This document shows, piece after piece, positions 8,820 through 17,251 of a stretch of 64,000 bases of DNA. How positions within the stretch are numbered: position 1 is the first letter of the stretch; every line of letters starts with the position of its first letter. The translations under genes were made by a program, and so were the position numbers. Source of the stretch: Saprospirales bacterium (GTDB lineage: Bacteria; Bacteroidota; Bacteroidia; Chitinophagales; Saprospiraceae); NCBI GenBank assembly GCA_002698985.1, contig PAAY01000037.1, forward strand, positions 113,104 through 177,103, read 5' to 3'. The notes beneath the pieces were generated by a model. The model was not told where the DNA came from, searched no databases, and saw only the letters and a program-made list of their open reading frames with translations.

Positions 8820-11623
8820 GGTGTAAGTCGAAAGCGGAAATATTTTTCAATTGTTTTTTCTTGATAATCAGGTTTAAACCTGCCTCCTCATTTCCATTTC
8901 GTAGTGTTCCTTATTTGTGCCTACCAGTGTTAGCTTCTTTATTATTGTTGGTTCCGGAACCAGTGCAAGCACAATCCTCCCAACTTTCACAGGCGGAAAT
9001 GGAGGAAGCACTTGGTACTGCCGAAAAATACATGATCTCCAAACTTGGAGATAAGGCCCTTCCAATTACGGAAACCATAATGGCCCAGCTCAATGCAGAA
9101 GGCCTATTCGATTCACCGTTTGGGTTCAGAGTTCGCTTATTACATGCTCAAGCTTTGGTTTTTTCTTCCTCACCTGATCGGCCATTTGAATTTATTTGGA
9201 AATTGAAAGATGCAGCCAAGGAACATGAGGAATGGTCCGTTTTTGCGGCATGTAGCATAGAGATCGCCAAGTTGTTGGAATTCGGTGGTGAGCCGAAACA
9301 GGCATTTCAAAATATGCACGAGGCATTGGCTGTAATCCAACAATACCAGCTCGACTCTTTGTACCCAGCCTTTGCGGTGAGATATTCTTCGATAAACCGT
9401 TTCTATGGAATTAGGGATACCGCCGTTTATTATGCACAGGAAGCCCTCCGCACAGCACCAAAATATGGACAATTGTTTGAAGAAGCAGAAGCCAATTTGC
9501 TAATGGGGGTAATGATAGATAGCGAAAACATTGATAGTGCAATTGTCCACTTCCAGCGGGCGGCAAACTTGTATTTAAGGATAGGGGTTTATCCTTCATA
9601 CGTTGCTATGCAAAGCAATTTGGCTCGCTCCTTCCTGAAAAAGAAGCAGCCCTTCGAAGCACTGGCTCATGCAGACACGAGTATCAATATTTGTCTGAAT
9701 TTCATGAATGGAGATAAGTATTACCTGTATTCGCCGTATAAATTTAAAGGAGAAGCTTTTGAACAGATGGGGCAGATGGACTCTGCCATTTTCTACCTGA
9801 AAAAGGCACATGCGACCGAAATACAGGCATTGCAAGAGGTTCAAAAAGAAAAGCTTGTAGAGGTAGATCGAAAATACAACTTTGATAAAAAAAATGAAGA
9901 GATCGCAGCCGAACGGAAACAAAAGGGATGGCTTTTCCTTGGTATCACTTTGACCCTTCTCTTGTTAGGGTTGCTGGCATTCTTTTATTTGCAATTGCAA
10001 AAAGCCAATGCTTTGACCAAGCAGCAAAAAGAAGAACTCAAATCACTGGACAAATTCAAGTCACGCTTTTTCGCCAACGTAAGCCATGAACTGCGTACCC
10101 CTCTGACCATGGTACTGGGACCATTGGAAACACTCCTGGCTAGCAAAACCGCTGAAAGTGCCAATGAAAAGTACCTGCTAAAACTGATGCGTGAAAACAG
10201 CCGGAAGCTGCTCCGAATGGTCAATGACATTCTGGACCTGTCTAAGCTGGAAAGCGGAAAGTTGGAGTTTAAGGAAAGCCCGGTGAACCTGCAACAGTTT
10301 TTGAAACCCATACTTGCCCAGTTCGGCTCTTATGCTGAATCAAATGGAATTCAATTCGAAGAGGACAACAAAATCCCGGAAGGAACAAACCTTCTGTTGG
10401 ATGCTGACAAGGTGGAAACCATCTTGTACAACTATTTGTCCAATGCAATGAAATATACGCCGAAAGGAGGGCGGGTGAAAGTTTCTGTTTTTGAAGAAGA
10501 TGGACACATCCGCTTCGAAGTGAGTGACAGTGGATTGGGTATTCATGAAAAGGACATCAACCACATCTTCGACAGGTATTACCAGAGTGAGCATACCAAC
10601 CGTTCTCCGGAAGGTGGTACAGGCATTGGCCTTTCATTGGTGAGCCAGCTATCCGATTTAATGGGGGGCACAGTGGGTGTCAAAAGCACCTGGGGCAAGG
10701 GAAGTACCTTTTTCTTTTCCTTGCCGAAAAAAATCAGTGTTGAAAAGCCGAATGTTTTAGAGGAGGCACCCCCACCGGATCTGCCCAAAGACCAAATGGA
10801 GCCGGTGCGTCTTCTCCCGGATAGAAAAAGTTCGAAAACGGTATTGATCGTTGAAGACAATGAAGCGCTGCGGAACTATCTTGAAAAGATCATCGGGGAA
10901 TTTTACAATACCATCAAGGCAGAAAATGGTCAATTAGCTTTTGAATACCTGCAAAAATCGCTTGAGGCCGATCCGACCGGAAAACTGCTGCCGGATTTGA
11001 TCCTTTCTGACCTCATGATGCCCGTCATGGACGGCAGCCAATTGCTGAGCCGGGTTAAAAGTGATGACCTGCTCTGTTGCCTGCCATTCATCATGCTAAC
11101 AGCGCGGGTAGATGCAGGTGCAAAATTGGAAGCCCTGCGGGTAGGTGTGGACGATTACCTGACTAAGCCATTCAAAGAGGAGGAACTGTTGGCCAGAATC
11201 CGGAACCTGATAAAAAATTATGAGCGGCGGCAAGTTGTAGAAAAACAAAGTAAAAAGACCCCAAAAGAAATCAGCAAAAAATCGATACAGGTATCAGCAG
11301 AAGATCGGTCCTGGCTGGCAAAATTTGAACATTATGTGCAAGAAAACCTGACCAGTGACATGCTCACAGTGCCTGAATTGGCCAATGAATTCTCCATGAG
11401 CGAGTCCAGTTTGCTACGTCAGTTAAAGCGCCTCACCGGAATGACCCCCAAACAATACCTCCAGGAAGTACGCCTGGACCTTGCCCGCCAACTGCTGGAA
11501 AACGGCCAATACAAAACCGTCAGCGAAGTGGCCCACAAAGTGGGTTATTCCCATACCCCCAGCTTCACCCGTGGATTCAAGGATCGCTTTGGGGTGAACC
11601 CTTCTGCAATGCTTCCCGCCTGA
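8771..11623 (+). CDS. hybrid histidine kinase / response regulator with periplasmic TPR-like sensor and C-terminal AraC HTH
   Basis: TPR-like region, TM (GWLFLGITLTLLLLGLLAFFYL), HisKA FFANVSHELRTPLTMVLGPLE, HATPase GTGIGLSLVSQL, REC (ILSDLMMPVMDG), AraC tail GMTPKQYLQEVRLDLARQLL; true start uncertain. Confidence 0.92.
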   Translation: MDFLQGTHFCYAQLQMRCKSKAEIFFNCFFLIIRFKPASSFPFRSVPYLCLPVLASLLLLVPEPVQAQSSQLSQAEMEEALGTAEKYMISKLGDKALPITETIMAQLNAEGLFDSPFGFRVRLLHAQALVFSSSPDRPFEFIWKLKDAAKEHEEWSVFAACSIEIAKLLEFGGEPKQAFQNMHEALAVIQQYQLDSLYPAFAVRYSSINRFYGIRDTAVYYAQEALRTAPKYGQLFEEAEANLLMGVMIDSENIDSAIVHFQRAANLYLRIGVYPSYVAMQSNLARSFLKKKQPFEALAHADTSINICLNFMNGDKYYLYSPYKFKGEAFEQMGQMDSAIFYLKKAHATEIQALQEVQKEKLVEVDRKYNFDKKNEEIAAERKQKGWLFLGITLTLLLLGLLAFFYLQLQKANALTKQQKEELKSLDKFKSRFFANVSHELRTPLTMVLGPLETLLASKTAESANEKYLLKLMRENSRKLLRMVNDILDLSKLESGKLEFKESPVNLQQFLKPILAQFGSYAESNGIQFEEDNKIPEGTNLLLDADKVETILYNYLSNAMKYTPKGGRVKVSVFEEDGHIRFEVSDSGLGIHEKDINHIFDRYYQSEHTNRSPEGGTGIGLSLVSQLSDLMGGTVGVKSTWGKGSTFFFSLPKKISVEKPNVLEEAPPPDLPKDQMEPVRLLPDRKSSKTVLIVEDNEALRNYLEKIIGEFYNTIKAENGQLAFEYLQKSLEADPTGKLLPDLILSDLMMPVMDGSQLLSRVKSDDLLCCLPFIMLTARVDAGAKLEALRVGVDDYLTKPFKEEELLARIRNLIKNYERRQVVEKQSKKTPKEISKKSIQVSAEDRSWLAKFEHYVQENLTSDMLTVPELANEFSMSESSLLRQLKRLTGMTPKQYLQEVRLDLARQLLENGQYKTVSEVAHKVGYSHTPSFTRGFKDRFGVNPSAMLPA

Positions 11624-11676
11624 TTTTTCAAAGCCTTGAAATCCGTCATGACAGATTTTGCACCTTCAAAACCCCC

Positions 11677-11858
11677 ATTTTGACGGAAAATGCTAAGAGA
11701 TTGATGGAAAAATGCCCATGGGCCACCCACACCTTTGTGCCGTGGTCTTCGGGTAAGATTGTTTGAATCGCTCACATTGCTCATCGAGTTACTGCGGTTC
11801 TTTCCATCCCACCAGATTGCCACAGGAGGAAGCCGAAAATCCTGTAAAGAGTAGGCTT
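11677..11858 (+). repeat. conserved intergenic leader, copy A (upstream of the EGF-like lipoprotein)
   Basis: Near-identical to 12945-13125: ttttgacggaaaatgctaa.agattga.ggaaaaatg.ccatgg...cacctttgtgcc.tggtcttcgggtaagat.gtttgaatcgctca...ccacaggaggaagccgaaaatcctgtaaagagtaggc. Confidence 0.85.
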
Positions 11859-11880
11859 AGTTTTTTAAATCATTCCATAA

Positions 11881-12389
11881 TGAAAGGATTACATTTTTTG
11901 TTCTTTTTCTATCTGATCATTGGGTCTGTCATTATTGTTCCGGGGTGCGAGCAACCTTGCGACGGGGTAAACTGTCTCAATGATGGCACATGTGTAGATG
12001 GAGATTGTCAATGCCTTCCTGGATCATCGGGTGAGCATTGTGAAAATGTCTGGAGAAGTGCCTTGTTAGGACAGCATTCGGGTACAGAGTTTTGCATGTC
12101 ATCCTATGATTTCTATGATTATGACATTAATATTGAAAATGGTCTTGGGGGGTTGAAGGAGATCAGAGTTGAAGGGTTGTTTGGTATAGAAGAGTTAGGG
12201 TGGTTTGCCACCATGAGCAGTCCTGACAGTTTCACATTTAGCCCTGATCAACAACAATTTTCTAATGGGGGGGTCCTTTATTATTTGGTGTCTGGCACAG
12301 GCTCAATCACTGGAAGTGAGGTAGAGATTAATTACATCATAGAAGCGGATTCTGAAAAATTTGAATGCGGATATGTCTTTAAGCTGTAA
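11881..12389 (+). CDS. secreted lipoprotein with EGF-like domain
   Basis: Lipobox ...IIVPGC; EGF-like CDGVNCLNDGTCVDGDCQCLPGSSGEHCE. Confidence 0.75.
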
Positions 12390-12423
12390 AGGAAATTCTT
12401 CATTTCACCCAATGGTAAAATAT

Positions 12424-12525
12424 ACTCAAAACAAAGTGGTTTGGTTGGCGTACGCCAACCAAACTCCCCATCTTCACTGGTCTTAAGAGCCTGGATTTGC
12501 TCAAACCACTTCGCATTGGGTATAG
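12424..12525 (+). repeat. dispersed intergenic repeat, copy 1 (with 26-bp perfect palindrome at 12439-12464)
   Basis: actcaaaacaaa...ctccccatcttcactg...ctggatttgctcaaaccacttcgcattgggtatag, shared with 32053-32126. Confidence 0.6.
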
Positions 12526-12670
12526 TTTATAAAATTTCAGGACTTTATATCAGAAGGATAAAGGGGTTTGGGCGACTGCTGCCGCCCAAACTTTCTTGAT
12601 TAAAGTATATGCCGTCTAAAATGGGCTATAAGATCACCTACTGTCTCCATTCCAATTAGACAATGACACT

Positions 12671-12898
12671 TTGAGAGAATCCACTCTGCTCCGCAAATTG
12701 AAAAGCCTCCCCGGAATAACTCCCAAACAATACCTCCAGGTACTCCGCCTCTGCTTAGCCCGCCAGCTTCTGGATTCCGGAACCTGCAAATCTGTGAGCG
12801 AAGTGGCGGACAGAGTGGGCTTTACCCGCCTCAAAGCCTTCTCACGAAGTTTCAAAGAACGCTTTGACACCGCTCCTTCTGAATACCACTCTCACTGA
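12671..12898 (+). pseudogene. orphan AraC-family HTH tail, copy B
   Basis: STLLRKLKSLPGITPKQYLQVLRLCLARQLLDSGTCKSVSEVADRVGFTRLKAFSRSFKERFDTAPSEY parallels the C-terminus of the 8771-11623 ORF; no kinase or REC upstream. Confidence 0.75.
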
Positions 12899-12944
12899 CG
12901 CTTCTCCCCTGTTTGGGGGATAAAAAACCCCATTTTACCTCCCA

Positions 12945-13125
12945 TTTTGACGGAAAATGCTAACAGATTGACGGAAAAATGTCCATGGCCCACCCACACC
13001 TTTGTGCCATGGTCTTCGGGTAAGATCGTTTGAATCGCTCATCTTTCATTTCTAGTTGCTTTGGTTCACAACATCCCACTAGGTGGCCACAGGAGGAAGC
13101 CGAAAATCCTGTAAAGAGTAGGCCC
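12945..13125 (+). repeat. conserved intergenic leader, copy B (upstream of the T9SS protein)
   Basis: See copy A at 11677-11858. Confidence 0.85.
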
Positions 13126-13148
13126 ATTTTTTCATCAAATTTTCAATC

Positions 13149-13640
13149 ATGAAAAACAGATTACTTCTGTTCCTCAGCCTCTTCTGTGCAAACTGGTTGG
13201 CCGGGCAGTCGCTTTCACCACAGGTGGTGGCAACGGCAGGTGACCATTCTTACTCAGCAGATAGTGTTCAGGTGAGTTGGACCATTGGGGAACTCGTTAC
13301 CGAAACACTTGGTCAGGATTCTACGATTCTGACACAGGGATTTCATCAAACCTACCTCACAGTTACAGCCGTGGAAGACCTGGCTTCTGACATCCGGGTG
13401 GAAGTGTTTCCCAACCCGACTGCCGGACAGGTTAACGTCCATTTCCAGGATGTCACTGTTCCATTGCACATGACCCTTTCGGATGAAAGTGGTCGGACAC
13501 TGATGAAGCAAAAAGCTTCCATTCAGGAAGTGTCCAATCAATTCAATCTGGCCCGCCTGGCCGATGGTGTGTACTACCTGTACATAAGCACCGGAGACCG
13601 GCAGACCATCAAAACTTTCAAAATCGTAAAAACTCACTGA
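13149..13640 (+). CDS. secreted protein with type IX secretion C-terminal sorting domain
   Basis: Signal peptide MKNRLLLFLSLFCANWLAGQ; EVFPNPTAGQVNVHF...GVYYLYISTGDRQTIKTFKIVKTH. Confidence 0.85.
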   Translation: MKNRLLLFLSLFCANWLAGQSLSPQVVATAGDHSYSADSVQVSWTIGELVTETLGQDSTILTQGFHQTYLTVTAVEDLASDIRVEVFPNPTAGQVNVHFQDVTVPLHMTLSDESGRTLMKQKASIQEVSNQFNLARLADGVYYLYISTGDRQTIKTFKIVKTH

Positions 13641-13642
13641 TC

Positions 13643-14869
13643 ATGAAAAAGCTAACATTTACCATTTTCTCATTTTTTCTCTTCACTGTTATGGTGAGCG
13701 CACAAGTTCCGCAAGCATTCAAATACCAGGCTGTTGTCAGAGATGCCGGTGGTCAGGTCATGGCCAATCAGAGCATAACCCTTGGGGTTGACCTTCTCCA
13801 AAATGGAAACACGGTGTACTCGGAAGACCAGCCTGCCACTACCAACGATTTTGGTCTGGTCAACCTGGAGATAGGCCGGGGCACTGTACTGTCAGGCACA
13901 TTCGACCAGATTGATTGGAGCGTACCCACCACTGTTCGGCTGTGGTTGGATAGCGGCAACGGTTTTCAGCAAATAGGCGATTCCGAGTTATTGAGTGTAC
14001 CCTATGCCATGTACGCCGCCAATGGTGGCGGTGGGGCTGATGATGACCCCGACCCTACCAATGAACTTCAGACTTTGTCTCAAAATGGTTCAGAAATTAC
14101 CTTGAGTAACAACGGCGGTACGGTTTCCATCAACGATGCCGATGCCGACCCGACCAACGAGTTGCAAAACTGGAGCAACCTGCCCGGCATTCCCGCTGAC
14201 ATAGCCGATGGCGACCAGGTGGACGACGCCGATGCCGACCCGGCTAATGAGATTGAATTACCGACGGATGCAGTTGCAGGTGATATGGCCTATTACGATG
14301 GCACAACGTGGAAACGGGTACCGGATGGTAAAGGAGGCCAGACTTTGACCTTGCGCAACAACGGCAACCCGGTATGGAATGGACCATCGACTGAAGATTT
14401 GAAAGAAGTTTTATTGCCAAATGGACAACTGATTTATTGGCATCCGACTGATAATCTTCAAAATAGCTTAACAAGACCCATGGGAAGTGCTTATGTTCAT
14501 TTACCTGAAGCAGGGATTACCACCTTACAAGAAGCCATTGATGACTTGAGAGGAGAGTCAAGTACGGCATTAATGGTTGAAACTTATGGAAATGGTGCAT
14601 ATGCTGCAAAGTTTTGCCAAGATCTTGTTGCCTTCGGGTTTGATGATTGGTATTTGCCTTCTTATGGTGAAATATATAATATTTATCAGGCTTATGGTGC
14701 TCCAGGGGCAAATGAGATTACATCCGGAATATATCAAACAAGCACGGTTGATGATTCAGGGGGAGGAGTGTTCGGAAGAGTTCTGCAATTTGATTTTGCA
14801 ACAGGTCAATTTACTATTGGAACTCCTGGTGACAACCCTGAGGCACGTTGCCGATGCGTGAGGAAGTAA
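13643..14869 (+). CDS. secreted stalk-like protein with DADADPTNE repeats and C-terminal DUF1566/Lcl-like domain
   Basis: MKKLTFTIFSFFLFTVMVSAQVPQAFKYQAVVRDAGGQVMANQSITLG; repeats DADADPTNELQ / DADADPANEIE; C-terminus DWYLPSYGEIYNIYQ...RCRCVRK. Confidence 0.75.
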   Translation: MKKLTFTIFSFFLFTVMVSAQVPQAFKYQAVVRDAGGQVMANQSITLGVDLLQNGNTVYSEDQPATTNDFGLVNLEIGRGTVLSGTFDQIDWSVPTTVRLWLDSGNGFQQIGDSELLSVPYAMYAANGGGGADDDPDPTNELQTLSQNGSEITLSNNGGTVSINDADADPTNELQNWSNLPGIPADIADGDQVDDADADPANEIELPTDAVAGDMAYYDGTTWKRVPDGKGGQTLTLRNNGNPVWNGPSTEDLKEVLLPNGQLIYWHPTDNLQNSLTRPMGSAYVHLPEAGITTLQEAIDDLRGESSTALMVETYGNGAYAAKFCQDLVAFGFDDWYLPSYGEIYNIYQAYGAPGANEITSGIYQTSTVDDSGGGVFGRVLQFDFATGQFTIGTPGDNPEARCRCVRK

Positions 14870-14954
14870 ATTTTACCACTATTTGTTCTTTATTATCAGG
14901 TTGAATACATGATAAAATAAAGGATAAACCAATTCTATATGAATTTCTTTTTTG

Positions 14955-15011
14955 AATTATTGGAGCTCATAAAGTTCTTAGGTGATTGGTTCTACTTGAG
15001 CTCCAATAATT
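14955..15011. promoter_or_regulatory. perfect 15-bp-arm inverted repeat in front of the patatin gene (terminator or regulatory hairpin)
   Basis: aattattggagctca (14955-14969) and tgagctccaataatt (14997-15011). Confidence 0.65.
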
Positions 15012-15027
15012 ATAAATTTTATCAGAC

Positions 15028-16281
15028 ATGAAAAACGCAGTATTTTCGTTTTTAATGTTGCTTATGATTTTGGCGAATGGATGTGAATCAAACGTTTATA
15101 AAACAGAGGCCAAACATACAGTTGCTTTTAATGAAAAGACCATAATTCTTTCATTAGATGGAGGTGGTATAAAAGGAATAATACCGGCAATTATACTTGA
15201 TTCAATCGAAACAAGGCTGGGGAAAAAATCTTATCAGCTGTTTGATATCATAGGGGGAACTTCTACTGGGGGAATAATTGCGTTGGGTTTGACAACTCCT
15301 AAAGAATTAAATAATGATAGCTTGCCTTATTCTGCACATGACCTATTGGAAATGTACTCCACTCAAGGGCAAGAGTTGTTTGTTCCTCAGGATTGTGCGG
15401 TCATGCACTGTGCTAAATATTATTCAAGCCATGAAGGGAAGGGCATTGAGCCGTATTTGCAAAAGAAATTGAACCCTGAACTTTCATTGTCTAATGCAAA
15501 AAGAATTATTAGTCAATTACCAGGTAGCCGAGTTAAACAAGTCTTCACCACAACGTACATTGTTAACTCCAGAGGATATTCTGTGGAAAAACCTGTCTTG
15601 GGTCGTGATTACGGTCCATACTTGTTTAATTGGTTTGATGCCACATTGAAAAAGGACGACGACTATCATGTATGGGAGGCCGCTAGAGGGACAAGCGCTG
15701 CTCCTACGTATTTTCCTATAGCTCATTTAGGAGGAGGGCATTCTCGTCCAAATTCCGCTGCTTTAGAGAAATGGGTTGTTGATGGAGGAATGATGTCAAA
15801 CAATCCATCTGTCTGGGGGTTGGCTGAGGCATTCAGAACATCACTTGTTTCTAAAGTTGAAGATATAGTAGTTATATCTATTGGAACTGGAATATATGCT
15901 GGAAATGCAGGTGTGGGTATACAAAACAATCACACAAAATGGGATGATATACCAAAAAATGGTAATTGGAATTATTATCCTTGGTTAGTTTCAAAAATGT
16001 ATAATCTTGAAGGTGAAGAGAGTGACGGGACTGTGCTAAATATCATTTTGGATGCAGTACAAATGGCATCAAATAGTCAATTTCGTTCACTTCAAAAATC
16101 TGGATTAGATTATCATAGAATAGAGATACCTCTCACTTTTCATCAGTCAAAAATGGATAATATTACCCCATCCAATATTCAATCGTTGATTGACTCAACC
16201 CGTTCCTATCTGAACAGCCCACAGGGTAAGATTGCTTTCGATAACATCATTGTCGCAATTAAAGGGGAATCAAGCTTATAA
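15028..16281 (+). CDS. patatin-like phospholipase, predicted lipoprotein
   Basis: ILANGC lipobox; SLDGGGIKGIIPAIIL, GGTSTGGIIALG, VDGGMMSNNP patatin motifs. Confidence 0.9.
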   Translation: MKNAVFSFLMLLMILANGCESNVYKTEAKHTVAFNEKTIILSLDGGGIKGIIPAIILDSIETRLGKKSYQLFDIIGGTSTGGIIALGLTTPKELNNDSLPYSAHDLLEMYSTQGQELFVPQDCAVMHCAKYYSSHEGKGIEPYLQKKLNPELSLSNAKRIISQLPGSRVKQVFTTTYIVNSRGYSVEKPVLGRDYGPYLFNWFDATLKKDDDYHVWEAARGTSAAPTYFPIAHLGGGHSRPNSAALEKWVVDGGMMSNNPSVWGLAEAFRTSLVSKVEDIVVISIGTGIYAGNAGVGIQNNHTKWDDIPKNGNWNYYPWLVSKMYNLEGEESDGTVLNIILDAVQMASNSQFRSLQKSGLDYHRIEIPLTFHQSKMDNITPSNIQSLIDSTRSYLNSPQGKIAFDNIIVAIKGESSL

Positions 16282-16347
16282 ATTAACCTAATTAATAATA
16301 GTGTTATTTTTTGAAGGAATTAAACATAAGATGGTGTAGGGTGCTTT

Positions 16348-16656
16348 ATGCTTGTTGATGGCTGGAACAATTCAGAAGGTGAATTCTGCCTCGAAGTGAC
16401 CAACCTCTCCCCCAACGCCGTTACCGAAATCAGCAACACCGGCATCGAAATATTCCCGAACCCGACCACGGGCGAAATCCGTCTCACAAACGTGCAGGCC
16501 GATGCAGTGCAGGTGTACGACAACACGGGATGGCTGGTCAAGACAGTGGCGCAGCCAGGAAACAGTCTCGACCTGTCGTCCATGCCTGCGGGCCTGTATC
16601 TACTGAAAATTACCGAAAGCGGGGAGGTGTACTCCGCCCGGGTGGTAAAGGAATGA
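16348..16656 (+). pseudogene. orphan T9SS type A sorting domain (no signal peptide or cargo domain)
   Basis: NTGIEIFPNPTTGEIRLTNVQADAVQVYDNTGWLVKTV...GLYLLKITESGEVYSARVVKE. Confidence 0.75.
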
Positions 16657-16740
16657 AAGTAGCTTTTGCATAACAAAAGGTTTGGGTAAAGGCGGCAATC
16701 GTGCCAGTTTGCCGCCTCTCACCCTGCTTTTCCAGATAGC

Positions 16741-16926
16741 ATGAGCCCTATGGGGCATGGTCGAAATCACCTCCCAAAAGTGAGTCATGCCAATTGCTGG
16801 AAAACCGGCAAGTACAAAACCGGAAGCGAAGTGGCCCACAAAGTGTGTTACGCCCATACCCCAAGTTTCACCAGGGGATTCAAAGAGTGTTTCGGCAAAT
16901 TGCCCTCCGATTTCTTCCCTCACTGA
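16741..16926 (+). pseudogene. orphan AraC-family HTH tail fragment, copy C
   Basis: NCWKTGKYKTGSEVAHKVCYAHTPSFTRGFKECFGKLPSDFFPH matches LLENGQYKTVSEVAHKVGYSHTPSFTRGFKDRFGVNPS of the full gene; post-stop cactgacgcttctcc shared with copy B. Confidence 0.75.
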
Positions 16927-16938
16927 CGCTTCTCCTGT

Positions 16939-17154
16939 GTGGAATTAAAAATCCCTGCACAGGGTTTCCGCAACGAGCACTTGCCCAACCTCCGGGCCCA
17001 GTACCTTCGGGAAATGATCCGAGCATATTCCAAAAAATTTGACCCCGTCGTTTTGGAAGGTACCGTGAAGGATTTCAAAGATGAAAAGGAACGGAATGCC
17101 ATCATTTACCTGTTCATCCCTGAAGAGCTGGTGGAGGTGTATGGGGGGAATTGA
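16939..17154 (+). CDS. short hypothetical ORF, possibly a gene fragment
   Basis: 71 aa ORF, no recognised domain. Confidence 0.25.
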   Translation: MELKIPAQGFRNEHLPNLRAQYLREMIRAYSKKFDPVVLEGTVKDFKDEKERNAIIYLFIPEELVEVYGGN

Positions 17155-17251
17155 AAAACTCTGTCGGAAAATAAATCCATGAATACACTGCTTCAATCTT
17201 GTGCAGCCATGTTGAAGGTAGGGGGATTTGTGCCATGAACAGGCTGAGAGG

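Noticed and set aside
13643-14869. Lcl-like C-terminus as a diversity-generating retroelement target
   Set aside because: No reverse transcriptase, template repeat or accessory gene visible in the window.
15028-16281. Patatin gene as a CBASS (CapV-like) effector
   Set aside because: It has a lipoprotein signal (ILANGC) and no cyclase, HORMA, E1/E2 or other CBASS partner nearby; more likely secreted.
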